The translations under genes were made by a program, and so were the position numbers. Positions 1 through 9,700 of a DNA stretch of 64,000 bases are shown one piece after another (the first letter of the stretch is position 1; the number at the start of each line of letters is the position of its first letter). The stretch lies in contig NW_024466459.1 in the NCBI RefSeq assembly GCF_017591425.1, positions 2,976,001 to 3,040,000 of the forward strand, written 5' to 3'. The notes under the pieces are model-generated. The model did no database searches and was not told where the DNA came from. It worked only from the letters and a program-made list of their open reading frames with translations. Source of the stretch: Ochotona curzoniae (taxonomy: Eukaryota; Chordata; Mammalia; Lagomorpha; Ochotonidae).

Positions 1-344
1 CACAAGGTTAACCAAAACAACTGAGTGCAGCCTCCAAAACCCAAATTTTCTTTCAGAAGTTAATTCCTACAAAAACCCACAAATGTAGGATTTGCAAAAT
101 GGTTTAAGAAACACTTTATTATGTCAGGAAGCTTCCCTGACTATGTGTCTCCCAGACGTCACCAGAGCCAAAGTAAAGCAAGTTATCATTTGGGATTATT
201 ATCTGTTCTTTTCCCTTTGTGCACATTTTGGGAGAGCCTGCTTGTGCAAATGGTTCATGACACATGTTTTATTGGATCTTACCAAGGAGATGCAAAAAGC
301 AACAGCAAGAGAAGGTGAGATTACTTGCCTGTCTGGGCAAACCT
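1..344. other. Unassigned stretch
   Basis: AT-rich sequence with only short chance reading frames. No repeat family, splice structure or RNA gene was recognised. Confidence 0.5.
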
Positions 345-800
345 AGAGGACACTGTGTCAAGTGAAATAAGCCACACAGACAAGACAAATCCTGTGTGAT
401 GCCACCTGTATGAGGCAAGAGTGGTGACATTCATGGAGAGAGAGAGAGCCGAACACGGGACACAGAGACCAGCATTCCCAGGGAAGAGGTGCTCAGGCTT
501 GGAGGGAGAAAGCTGATGTGGGAGGTTGTCCCTGGGTCCAGGTCTACCTAGCCCATATAGGAGGCCATAGGCACATGGCACATTGTGTCCTTGACTAACT
601 GAGACCCAAACATGGCTGTTAACTTGGCACGCAGTAAGAGCGATGGGCTGCGCTGTTTTCTGCTTCTTTCTGGGAGGATGAAGTTGTGCAGATGGATGCT
701 GGCAATATTGCACAACAATGGGGATATGCTGAATGTGTCCCAAATGGCAAAAGTGGTCAATTTTATGTTACCTATATTTCACCAGGATAAAAAAAAAGGC
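345..800 (+). mobile_element. Old L1 (L1M-type) 3' UTR fragment
   Basis: The order of phrases matches the 3' UTR of old mammalian L1 elements: a GTGAAATAAGCCACACAGACA block near 360, ATGCCACCTGTATGAGGCAAG near 400, a G-rich centre, TTGCACAACAATGG near 705 and a TTTTATGTTACC block near 761 ending in an A-rich run at 790-798. It is strongly decayed and has no ORF2 remnant. Orientation is forward. Family placement is from memory of the L1M 3' UTR. Confidence 0.75.
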
Positions 801-930
801 AGCACAAATTAAGATTTCTTTTGAAGGCGACTTGGTATTTCTTGTCTTAAATAGGAAACAATTCAAACGAGGCCTTTTGGACAAAGCTGTTCTCTTGTTC
901 CTTGTACCCTCAGAGGGAGCATGCGTTTAG

Positions 931-1273
931 GAGAGGGCTGATGGTCAGAGACTCAAGGGCAAGATATAGGAGTCATCTGGGAGGCATCAGAGCTGCATTC
1001 ATATCCAGATGTGAGGATACGGTGCAATGTGCATCTCTATTTCCAGATCGATGATGGACACCCAGTGAAGCTGTTGGCTGTGTCATGACAATAGAATGCT
1101 GGACTCTCTGTCATTGTCCATGCCCACAATGATGGACTTATGACTGTTTATGAGGAACCATACTGTTGTAATGATATGGGGGAACTCAGTGAGGGAGGAG
1201 GAAGGAAAATCCCAGGGCCTATGGAACTGTATCATACTATGGCAATAATAATAATTGAAAAAAAAAAAAAAAA
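931..1273 (+). mobile_element. 5'-truncated lagomorph-type L1 3' end with A tail
   Basis: This segment is clearly homologous to 50700-51000 in this window. Shared blocks include the GTGTGCATCTCTA/GTGCATCTCTA stretch, GATGGACTCCCAGTGAA-like sequence, GGACCTATGACTG-like sequence and GGGGAAATCAGTGAG-like sequence. It ends with AATCCCAGGGCCTATGGAAC and a 16-base A run at 1258-1273, the usual end of a lagomorph L1 3' UTR. A possible diverged target duplication is ACGAGGCCTTT near 868 against ACAAGGCTTT after the tail. Confidence 0.7.
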
Positions 1274-2046
1274 CAAGGCTTTCCCCCATCCCTGATTCAC
1301 ACTGAGATTGGTGCAACACCTAACTTCCCTAATAGCAGTGCTGAGACATGCCCCTCCTAGGAAAAATGCATGCCTGACTTGCTGGAAATTGATATTTCTC
1401 TAATTTCATACAAGAATCCTAAACATCAGAAGGTAATAACATCACATTCCCAGGAAGACCAGAGTCACTCCATAGAGGGATATGTGGGGGTGGCTTCCTT
1501 CCATTGGGTGCAGAGTGGAGCAAAGGATGGCTCTGAAGTGAGGCAGTGAAGGCAGGAGGGCAAAGGAAAAACACGCCAAAGTGAACTTCATAGAACTAAA
1601 TTACAGTGCTGATTCTCCCTGCCCTGTTCTCCCTGGCTTTTTATAACTCGCTTTTATTAGGCTCGAAGGAACCACAAAGGGCAAGGGTACAAAGCAGAAA
1701 ACACGCCAGAAGGTGCCCATCAAGGAGTACAATAACATTTATCGAGCCAAGGGAGATGAATGACAGGACACATCCACCCACCAATTCCCCAGGCCAAGAA
1801 AACAGGCACACACCCAGGATGCCCACAGTGCATGGCTGTCATGTTCCTGTATGGCTGTGCAGACAGGGTGATCCATGAACATGGATGGGCATGGTCTTAG
1901 ATGGCCCATCTCTCCAGGATGAGCTAGCTCACATTCTGGCTTTTTAAAATTTTCCTATTGCAACAACAACAACAACAACAATAATAAAGAGCTTCCTGCA
2001 TTTTAACTCTCTACATTGTGAATCTTGGTAGTCAGCAGAACGGGAT
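1274..2046. other. Unassigned stretch with a CAA microsatellite
   Basis: No gene or interspersed repeat recognised apart from the CAA run listed separately. Short frames on both strands show no known protein. Confidence 0.45.
1961..1988 (+). repeat. (CAA)n microsatellite grading into AAT
   Basis: Seven CAA units followed by ATAATAA. It follows a TTTTCCTATTG stretch and could be the decayed A-rich tail of an unrecognised retroelement. Confidence 0.9.
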
Positions 2047-2470
2047 TTGGTGGTACTGGATCCAAAATCCTCTCTAAGGAACAATGGCTATGATGCTACT
2101 GTATCCCTAAGAGATAGGCCTAAGTTCTAATGTTGCTGTCTGGGAATGTAGCCTCCTAAGGAAATAAGGTCTTTGCCAATGAAATTAACATCACCTAAAA
2201 CTCAGGATGGGCCTTCAAACCAGTGAGTGATGTTCTCAGGAGAAAAGGGGCTTGGGGATTTGAGACATGAGACCTAGGAAGAGGGCCTCATGAAGATGAA
2301 GGCAGAGCAAGGCTTCCACCAATTCAGGAACTATAAAGACTGTCAGCTACCAGAAGAGATTAGGGGAGCATTACACAAGGGAGGGAAACAACCCTGTGAA
2401 CACTTGGATTTTACACTTCTCTTCTGAAACTGTGAGAAAACATCTCTGCTGTCTTCCACCAACAAGCTGA
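2047..2470 (+). mobile_element. MLT1-type MaLR LTR
   Basis: Diagnostic MLT1 order is visible: GGAAATAAGGTCTTTGCCAATG (partial of the GGAAATAGGGTCTTTGC block) at 2159, a GATGGGCCTTCAAACCAGTG-like block at 2206, GAAGATGAAGGCAGAG at 2291, GTCAGCTACCAGAAG at 2342 and CTTCTGAAACTGTGAGAAAA near 2421 with the TCTGCTGTC end. This is an ancient non-autonomous ERVL-class LTR, roughly 20-30% decayed by eye. No internal region was recognised downstream. Confidence 0.8.
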
Positions 2471-3414
2471 CACACCTACCATGGAAGATCTGGGAAATGA
2501 ACACATCTGCAGTGAATGGGTTTGCAGCAATTTCTACCATGGTCCTTGGCTGAGCACTGTGGATCAGCGAGCCAGCAGTGAGCCCACGGCTGTACCTGAC
2601 CACACAGATCTGCAGCAGTGTTTCATGACCCAGGTTCTCCACTGTAGACAGGAGCTAAATCCCATTTCCATTCATAAACGGCTAACGGTTTTTACTAGAT
2701 TCAGGGAAATTTACCACTGTGATGATGATCTCACAAATGCACAAGGTGTGGTAGAGGAAGTCACATCACCTGCCAAAAGTTGCAGAGCTGTTTAAGTGGC
2801 CTAATTGGGACTTGTGAGAGCCAAGCTCAGTCTCCCTTCACTGGGTCCTACAGAAGAAGATGATTCTGTGTCCCAGTTATGGGTCCTGGGAGCTGCCTCC
2901 TCATATGCTCAGCAAAGACAGTCTTGCTGCAGGATGAGCATGGCCTTGAATGTCCTCTGGGAGCTGTTACTCATCTTGTATGTGCCTGAGGACAGCATTA
3001 GTGGTGAACTGTTTACAAGCAGTGACACAGTGCCTGACAGACACATGATGGACTTGGAAAAAAGACACAACACCACTTTTCCATCCAGTATGCAACTTGA
3101 ATTTCACACCTGAGAGGTAGGCCAGATGGGTGCCAAAGGTATCCCGTGGGTAGTAAAAACTGAAGTAAAAGACACTATATGTTTCATATCCAAGATAGGG
3201 GGTCATAGTTTCAGCCAAAAAAAAAGTGCTTTATAACACTGGCATGGAAAGTTCAGATGTGGTGGGGAAGTCATGGGCATCACTTCCCAAAAGAATTTCT
3301 GGCTGTTTCTGTTCATTCTTTTCAATGGAAATGAGCCCCCTTTGTCCTAGCAACAGCCCTTCTTTGTCCCAAATCTGCTGCCTTCCTGCTCAACAGCCCC
3401 ACTTCCTTTTTGCA
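2471..3414. other. Unassigned stretch
   Basis: Contains moderately long frames on both strands (plus 2481-2795 and 2805-3113; minus 3218-2967). None resembles a protein I know and one minus frame runs on into the MLT1 LTR, so they are probably chance. A decayed MaLR interior is possible but not shown. Confidence 0.4.
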
Positions 3415-3682
3415 GAACGGTTTATTGCAGAGTAAGAGAGAAGGAGAAGAAAGAGAAATATCTTCATCTTTTGGCTCACTGCCCAGATGGCTACAACAGC
3501 CCATACTGGGCAAGGCCAATGCCAAGAGAGCCATCCAAGTTTCCCACATGGATGGCAGGGGCCCGAGCACTTGGGCTTTCTTTTGTTACCTCCCAGGGAC
3601 ATTTGCGGGGAGCTAGATGAGAAGCAGAGCAGCCAGGACCCAAACTGGCATCTGTCAACATTCCTTGCATAGCCCCATTGAC
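3415..3682 (-). mobile_element. Older lagomorph C-type SINE
   Basis: Reverse complement of the SINE body: GAGAGAAGGAGAAG tract, CTCACTGCCCAGATGGCTAC, TTCCCACATGGATGGCAGG, CTTTCTTTTGTTACC, then GCAGAGCAGCCAGGACCCAAA and the tRNA-like head near 3640-3680. Diverged, with no clear target duplication. Confidence 0.8.
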
Positions 3683-3721
3683 TGATGAGCCCAGGGATCA
3701 GCATTATCATCTGCTCTGTCT

Positions 3722-3776
3722 CCCTGATTCATGAATAATGCCTGGCATAAAACATGTGCTCAACAAGTATCCTCTA
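3722..3776 (+). repeat. MIR 3' end
   Basis: AATAATGCCTGGCATAAAAC followed by GTGCTCAACAAGTATCC matches the conserved 3' part of mammalian MIR (GTGCCTGGCACATAGTAGGTGCTCAATAAATG type). Confidence 0.6.
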
Positions 3777-4874
3777 AAAGCATGAACAAGTCAATTCAAC
3801 AATGGTGGGTTGGATACCAAAGGTCTTAGAAACAAGCATAGCAATTCCAGGTCTCAGGATTTGGTTTGCTTTTGTTCACCAGAAGTAATTAAAGATATTA
3901 ACAAATGTACATGTACAAAAAGGTTCACTTCTGGGCTGCTTTTAGAGCAAAATGGAAAATAATCACCATATTCAATAATGTGGAATCTTTAAAAATCTTT
4001 ACTATTCAAAGGAACTCAATGAAGCTGTTCTCTAATGGTTTCATTGTAAGGGTATGTTCATTAACTAGGAAGACCTCTAAGGCCTATGTTATGTGAAGAA
4101 TGAACAATGAAGAGCAACAGGGATATTACTAAGACTCTCATACTACTTGATATCCATCCACTCCTAGAAACACGGGGAGAGGTTCAGAAGGAGTTACATT
4201 GGAGTGCAAACAGCAGTTGTCTCTCATCAGGTCGAATGAGGCTTGGAGGTGGGGGTTAGTGATGCATTCTACAGCTTCTGTACTAAGTAAAACTTTGGAA
4301 CAATGGCAGCTAATCATCTCCCTATTTCTGTGTGTTGGAAGATTAGTCTAGGACCTCCATGTATCACAAAAACAGTGATACAGCTGCCCTGTAGAGGATT
4401 ACATAACCTCTGGTGTAACCTAACATCCACAGGTGCTGAAGACCCTTGAATACATGAGCCACTATTTGCATATAACCCATGCATATCCTCCTATATACAC
4501 TAAGTCATCCCTAGTTTACTTACAAATATGTAATGCAAAAGCAAAAGCTATGTGAACAGTTGTTGACACCAATACTGAAACACCCCGTTTGCTCTCATCA
4601 AGTAGAATTAATGAACTGGGATTGGTGTTGAAGCCACTGCTTGAGCTGCAGGCACCTTGCATCAGGGCATCAGTATAAAGTCCCAGCTGAGACTGATATA
4701 TTCACAGTAATGCCAGTAGTGCCCTCCAGGCCAGGGCATGGGGATCTGCTTTCAAGTTTAGCTGCCAGATGCTTCCTTGTCCCAGTTGCCCTCCATCTGT
4801 ACCATGAAATTGGAGAGTAGACCCTTCCATGGAAAGTTCAGCTCAGTGGTTATTTAACACATCAGTGAAGCCAA
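3777..4874. other. Unassigned stretch
   Basis: About 1.1 kb of AT-rich sequence without a recognised repeat or gene. Short frames such as 3905-4096 show no known domain. Confidence 0.45.
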
Positions 4875-5292
4875 CTATGGCAGGTTAAATGTGGTTCAAA
4901 AAAGGTAAATCCAGCTCCAAATTCCCAAGACATGAGAATGCAACCTTATTTAATAGCAATATGACCTTTGAAAACATCATGTATTAAGGATCTCCAGGTA
5001 AGAAAAACACAGATAGAACATAGGCCATAGTTCAATGATTGGTATCTGCTGATCAAGATGCAGAGAGGTGGGGCAGAAGGCAGAGGAGAGATGGGTGAGG
5101 CAGCCGCAAGCCAAGGACACTGGGAGCTGGGACAGGCGGGAAGGGATTCTTCCCTAAGGATTTGTATGGAGACTGACACTGCCAACATGTTGATTTTGGA
5201 CTTGTGGCCTCCAGAAACGTAAGAAAACAGATTTCTGCTCATCTAAACTAGCAGATTGTGGTAATTTGTCACTGGAGCCCCAGGAAATGAAT
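4875..5292 (+). mobile_element. MLT1-type MaLR LTR (second copy)
   Basis: Follows the MLT1 consensus order: TTCCCAAGACATGAGAATGC near 4920, CAATATGACCTTTG at 4958, a GGCAGAGGAGAGATGGGTGA region, GCAGCCGCAAGCCAAGGACA at 5100, CTGACACTGCCAACATGTTG at 5172, TTTTGGACTTGTGGCCTCCA at 5196 and AACGTAAGAAAACAGATTTC at 5216, ending near CACTGGAGCCCCAGGAAA. Forward orientation and almost full length. Confidence 0.85.
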
Positions 5293-5917
5293 TCACCAAA
5301 CCTTTACATCACATATTTCCTTTATGCTAGGACAGAGTGGGGACACAGGAAGAAGGTAGGAGAGGAGGACAAGAATGTTTGTTCCTGACTGCCCACTCAA
5401 CAGACTTCTGCTTGGAATCCAACGCCAAATCAAAGGCAAAACCAGTAGCACAAACAAGAGGTGCTCCGTGAAGGCATCTTGGAATAGCTGGACCTTCAAG
5501 ACGCTTAAGGTTGTCTGCCTGGGTGTTCAGACACACATACCTCTGCAGTGTTAAAGCTGCCCTAAAGACAATTAATCTGGGGGAGACTGCTTCCCCTCTG
5601 CCCTGCTGTGAAAAAGGCAAATGTATCTTTAAAAAAAGATTAATACTTATTACCCATAATCCCAACACTGTAATAAATTTCCTTCTCATTTTCAAAAATT
5701 ACTTATCGAAAATAATTTATTCTGCTCTCAACCCAGTGAAGTGATATATTTTCTTGGTTCACTTAACTGAGTAAACATTAACCTGGGAGTTATTTGATTT
5801 CGTAAAGATACATGAGAGCAGCACTAGGATTTCCTAAAGGAAACTCACCATTAGTTATGACTTCCTTCAAGATGTTTCTTTAACTCACAGATTCTTTTCG
5901 AACAGTACTTAAGACTT
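5293..5917. other. Unassigned stretch
   Basis: No interspersed repeat recognised. A 122-codon minus frame at 5695-5327 has no similarity I can name. AT-rich after 5600. Confidence 0.45.
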
Positions 5918-5931
5918 TATCATCCATTCTT

Positions 5932-6263
5932 TTTTTTAAGATTTATTTTTATTATTTTTTCATTGGAAAGGCAGATATACAGAGAGGAGAGACAGAGAGG
6001 AAGATCTTCTGTCCGTCCAATGATTCACTCCCCAAGTGAGCGCAACGGGCCGATACTATGCCGATCCGAAGCCAGGAGCCTCTTCCGGGTCTCCCACGCG
6101 GGTACAGGGTCCCAAAGCTTTGGGCCGTCCTCTGCTGCTTTCCCGGGCCACAGGCAGGGAGCTGGAAGGGAAGCGGGGCTGCCGGGATTAGAACCGGCAC
6201 CCATATGGGATCCCGGGCGTGCAAGGCGAGGACCTTAACCACTTGCGCCACCGCGCCGGGCCC
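5932..6263 (-). mobile_element. Young full-length pika-type SINE with perfect TSD
   Basis: This is the least decayed SINE in the window and keeps many CpGs (CCCACGCGGG, CCGCGCCGGG). On the minus strand the tRNA-like head has an A box TGGCGCAAGTGG (6250-6239) and a B box GGTTCTAATCC (6195-6185). A deoxyadenosine-rich tail follows (T run at 5932-5937 on the plus strand). It is flanked by an exact 14-bp duplication, TATCATCCATTCTT, at 5918-5931 and 6264-6277, showing L1-mediated insertion and little later decay. Confidence 0.97.
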
Positions 6264-6277
6264 TATCATCCATTCTT

Positions 6278-6454
6278 AACACCTGTATTTTGGTATCTTC
6301 ATGAGTCTCAAACAGTAAAAAGACCAGTTCAGAATTAAATATTTAAAACTCTTCAAGCAATGATACAACAGAAAATCATGTAATAATATCTAAGAAATCT
6401 TCCCCCTCAAAAATTTATCATTTATTATATACATTTTCTTTTCTACATGTCCTA
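6278..6454. other. Unassigned AT-rich stretch
   Basis: Short AT-rich interval between the young SINE and the next repeat. Nothing recognised. Confidence 0.5.
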
Positions 6455-6471
6455 TAAGGGTACTTCAAAAT

Positions 6472-6760
6472 ATTTGGGGATGGGCATTTGGCCAAGTGAC
6501 TAAAAATCCAATGAAGAGGCCCACATTCCACAGCGGGTTAATACTCAGGTCTACTGATTCTAGCTTCCTACTAATGCAGACCCTGCAGGCAGAAGTAACA
6601 GTTCAAGTGACTGGGTTCCTGCTACCCACATGGCAGACTTGTACTAAATTCCCAGCTCCTGACAAAGATGTAGAGAAGCTCCAGCTGCTGCAGGCATTTG
6701 GGGACTGGGCCAGCTGCTGGGAGTGCTCTCAGTCTGTTGTTTTCCAATAAATAAAATTCT
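6472..6760 (+). mobile_element. Older C-type SINE (plus strand)
   Basis: GGGGATGGGCATTTGGCCAA head, CTTCCTACTAATGCAGACCC, GGTTCCTGCTACCCACATGG, GGCATTTGGGGACTGGGCCA and a TTCCAATAAATAAAATTC tail give the full SINE order. Much older than the copy at 5932. It appears to sit inside a small inverted-repeat element whose GGGTACTTCAAAA end precedes it at 6458. Confidence 0.75.
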
Positions 6761-6800
6761 ATGGAAAATGGTGCACAAAGATGAGAAATGCATGCATGCT

Positions 6801-6872
6801 TGGGTACTTCAAAAAGTTCATGGAAAACGCATAATGTGGAAAACCTGCATATGGCTTTTGAAGTAGGCAGAC
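6801..6872 (+). mobile_element. Small inverted-repeat (MITE-like) element
   Basis: Starts GGGTACTTCAAAAAGTTCAT and ends GGCTTTTGAAGTAGG, an imperfect inverted terminal repeat about 70 bp apart. A second GGGTACTTCAAAA end occurs at 6458. This resembles mariner-like miniature elements seen in mammals. The family name is uncertain. Confidence 0.5.
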
Positions 6873-6911
6873 CAGGTGAAGGAACACTTCACAACCTGGT
6901 GGTTTATGGGT

Positions 6912-6923
6912 GGGGGGGGGGGG
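6912..6923 (+). repeat. Homopolymer G run (12)
   Basis: Twelve consecutive G, followed by AGAGAAAATCC. Long G runs of this kind are unstable and also prone to sequencing error. Confidence 0.9.
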
Positions 6924-7089
6924 AGAGAAAATCCTCCAAGTCAGAAAAGTCCTTTGGGGTTGGAGAAAATTTCATGTAGAAGCAAATATCTCTGTTAGCC
7001 AAGAATGCTTAAAACCATTTCCTGGGGGTGAGGACCAACAATAACTGTTGCACACTAGCCAGAGGCTGTGAATGGTTCATGACGATTCT

Positions 7090-7390
7090 ATTTGAAGGGC
7101 AGAGTTAGAGAGAGAGAGAGATGGAAAATGAAGAGAAAGAGATCTTCCATGTGCTGGTTCACTTTACAAATGGCTGCAACAATTAAGTGTGGGGCCAGCG
7201 TGAAGCTAGGAGTGAGGAATCTCTTCCTTGCCTTCCACATGGCAGGCAAGGCCCAAGTATTTGTGCCATCCTTTGTTGCTTTCCCAGGTATATCAGTAGG
7301 GAAGTGTATTGGAAGTGGAGTAGCCAGGATTCCAACTGGTGCCCATACGCTTTGCAGTGGCTTGTCTCATGATGCCACCATGCCAGTCCG
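7090..7390 (-). mobile_element. Older C-type SINE (minus strand)
   Basis: Reverse SINE order: TTTGAAGGGCAGAGTTAGAG with a GA run at 7108-7121, GATCTTCCATGTGCTGGTTC, CTTCCACATGGCAGGCAAGG, TTGTTGCTTTCCCAGGT, AGTAGCCAGGATTCCAACTG, ending ATGCCACCATGCCAGTCC at the tRNA-like head. Confidence 0.85.
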
Positions 7391-7554
7391 TACAGATGTC
7401 TCTTGTTGAGATGACGTTACAATCAAGGGTGACATCAACAACTGGCACAACCTTGGGTGCTGGACTATCAGGATAACCTGTGGGATCCACTAGATTGGAT
7501 CTGTCAAGTAATTCAACCATCTTAGTGTACAGCTAGCTGAATATCCCTCCACCT

Positions 7555-7665
7555 CTCCCCATTCCATAGAAGTAAAAGACTCAGAGAACTTAAGTAACTT
7601 TTCCAAGGAGATACAGTGGAAGGATGGTGCCAGAGTTCCTATGTTTTCTGATATCATGTTGTTCC
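7555..7665 (-). repeat. MIR fragment
   Basis: ACTCAGAGAACTTAAGTAAC followed by TTTTCCAAGGAGATACAGTG is the reverse complement of the conserved MIR core (CTGTGTGACCTTGGGCAAGT type). Confidence 0.65.
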
Positions 7666-7733
7666 CTTGCTTCCTCAGCTCCTTCTGGGAAGGCAGATTT
7701 TCTGAAAACTTTAGGAAGACTCCAATATGGCTT

Positions 7734-7756
7734 AAAAAATAAATAAATAAATAAAG
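7734..7756 (+). repeat. (AAAT)n microsatellite
   Basis: TAAAAAATAAATAAATAAATAAA run, possibly a retroelement tail. Confidence 0.8.
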
Positions 7757-7834
7757 GGAGAATAATAATTTGTGACAAGTGACAATTCTATGAACCTCAC
7801 ATTTAGTGTCTGTTAATCAAGTGTTCTTGGCACA

Positions 7835-7986
7835 CAGTCACACTGGTTGGTATATATATTGTCCCTGACAGCTTTGGCTTCACAACAGCGGAACTGAGTG
7901 ATGACAACACAGACCATACGGCCTGCAACACCAAAAACATTTACTGTTGACAAAAGTCACCTTAGCAGTAAAAGTTTGAAGGCCAC
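7835..7986 (-). mobile_element. hAT-Charlie-type DNA transposon relic
   Basis: CAGCTTTGGCTTCACAACAG, GAACTGAGTGATGACAACAC, AGACCATACGGCC, AACATTTACTGTTGACAAAA and AAAAGTTTGAAGGCC follow the order of a common mammalian non-autonomous hAT-Charlie element, in reverse. The same family, forward, lies at 53535-53715. The exact MER name was not settled. Confidence 0.75.
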
Positions 7987-9109
7987 TAAGAAAATTCACT
8001 TAGGAGAGTTACTCCTGTACAATTAAAAAAGAAAAAAAGTCTTGGACTCACTAACAAAACAGTGTATAAGCAACACAGCCATTGGGCTACCAACATGTTA
8101 AAGGGTGGTTTGGCACCAAGCGTGTTTGATCCTTGATGGATAACTCTGCTCTGTTGAGACTGCACATTCTTTTTCTTTCCATTATTTGTAAAAACATGTG
8201 ATAATTCCTAAATGTAGCTTGTCTACCCAAACTAGGAAATATCTAGACATGTGCTGTATAAGGCAACAGCAGGTGGAACTGGAAATTCAATGAACCTGCA
8301 GCAGGCTGACTTTTAAGTTGACAATTTTGTATGATCCACAAGTGATGGGATAAATACCAAACTGGCCCTTGGTAGGAAAAAGAAAGCCTCCACACCCTCA
8401 CACTATATGATCTCTCCAGCTTATAAAGCTCAAAAATAGGCAAAACCAAACCAGGCAATGCAAAGCTGACAGAAGCAAGCTTCACAAACAGAGGCGATGC
8501 AGAAAAAGTGCAGGGGCTGCCGTGCTGCTTTCTGATCTAGGTGGGTATGTTTGGTTGATGAAGACTCTGCTAACAGCACTTTTACAAAGTATGTATGTTT
8601 CAGCATCAATAATAAGTTCACGTTGAAAAACTACTTGGCTGTGTGGACACTACTGCGCTTGTTCTACAATCTCCAAGATGCTAAGAATGCATGGAACCCT
8701 GCAGACAGAGCCCAAACACTGCACTGTGGTCTCATGTCAGACCAACGGGTTCCAAGGCCTGAGAAGGCCAGCCACGAGCGTAGGCCCTCCTCTCCCAGCC
8801 AGCCCCTCGCAGCTCCCAGGGTGCCAGAGATCTGGGCAAGAATGCTCCAATACCAGCAGGCAGCACAGACTGGCCTGCTGCAAGTGACCTCTTGACTTGG
8901 TAAGAATGTGGAGCTGGGGAAGTAACTCCGGCTGCTCATGCTATTAAGGAAATGGAAAGTTTAGCTTTAATCACATACTGCTGGTACCCCATGAGTAATT
9001 TATTTTATTTAAGGTATAAGCCACAGGCAGCCGGTGAGTCACTTCAGAGTTTTAAGATGAATGTGAAAAGCGAAATCACTCTGAAAAACACCTTGTTTCA
9101 TCTTTGTGA
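7987..9109. other. Unassigned stretch
   Basis: No repeat or gene recognised. The part at 8700-8900 is more GC-rich and has overlapping frames of 69-114 codons on both strands, as expected by chance for GC-rich DNA. Confidence 0.45.
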
Positions 9110-9235
9110 ACCAATTTACTGAGTTCCCACAGTGCACATGGGAACCCTGAGAGATGCCAGACCCACCAACAAGACAACTACTTTGATCATGAAGAGTTCA
9201 GTGCAGATGGGCAGAGAGATCTTAACCTGAAATTG
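9110..9235 (+). repeat. Possible ancient mammal-wide repeat fragment
   Basis: TTTACTGAGTTCCCACAGTG, GAGATGCCAGACCCACCAAC and AAGAGTTCAGTGCAGATGGG follow the order of a common mammal-wide repeat whose later part is seen at 35115-35560. Heavily decayed. Confidence 0.4.
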
Positions 9236-9504
9236 TTCTTGCTGGTCAAGCAGGAAGAGCCAAAGGACGGGTAAAAGCAACCCTGGGGTTGCTGCTTGAG
9301 ATATTTCTTGCTCTTTCCCCGAGTTCCCTTTTAAACCACTGCCCTTCCTGGCAAGCATATAGATGGCTGGAAAATGTACATCAGATGCTCTCACTCCCTA
9401 CTCTGTGTGCATGGCTTTCCAGTCTGGCTTATGCCTTGCGACCTCACTTTGTGCGTCTAAGTCCCAATTACAAGGTCCCCTCTCAAGAACCTGATCTGGT
9501 CAAT
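9236..9504. other. Unassigned stretch
   Basis: Nothing recognised. Short chance frames only. Confidence 0.45.
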
Positions 9505-9700
9505 CCAGTGATTTCACTGGATCCAGGTGACCTGGCTTCAAATCCGACCATGCTACCAGCCATGTGTAGCTAATCAGTTGGTCTCTGTGCCTCCATTTCC
9601 ACATGGTGTGGTGGACAGGGGGAAAGCGCGTTCTCTCTCAGGGCCTCATGCAGAACTGAGGAGTTATTACAGAGCTGCCCCAAGCAGTGCAAGCTCTTAG
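9505..9700 (+). repeat. MIR element
   Basis: GACCTGGCTTCAAATCCGAC, CATGTGTAGCTAATCAG, TGTGCCTCCATTTCCACATG and an AAGCAGTGCAAGC end follow MIR from the B-box region (TTCAAATCC) through the core to the 3' part. Confidence 0.7.

Noticed and set aside
2343..3218. Two minus-strand frames that might form one decayed protein
   Set aside because: The downstream frame extends through the MLT1 LTR, which shows it is chance, and neither peptide resembles a known family.
6185..6250. tRNA gene suggested by A and B boxes
   Set aside because: The boxes belong to the tRNA-derived head of a SINE; no cloverleaf with acceptor stem is present.
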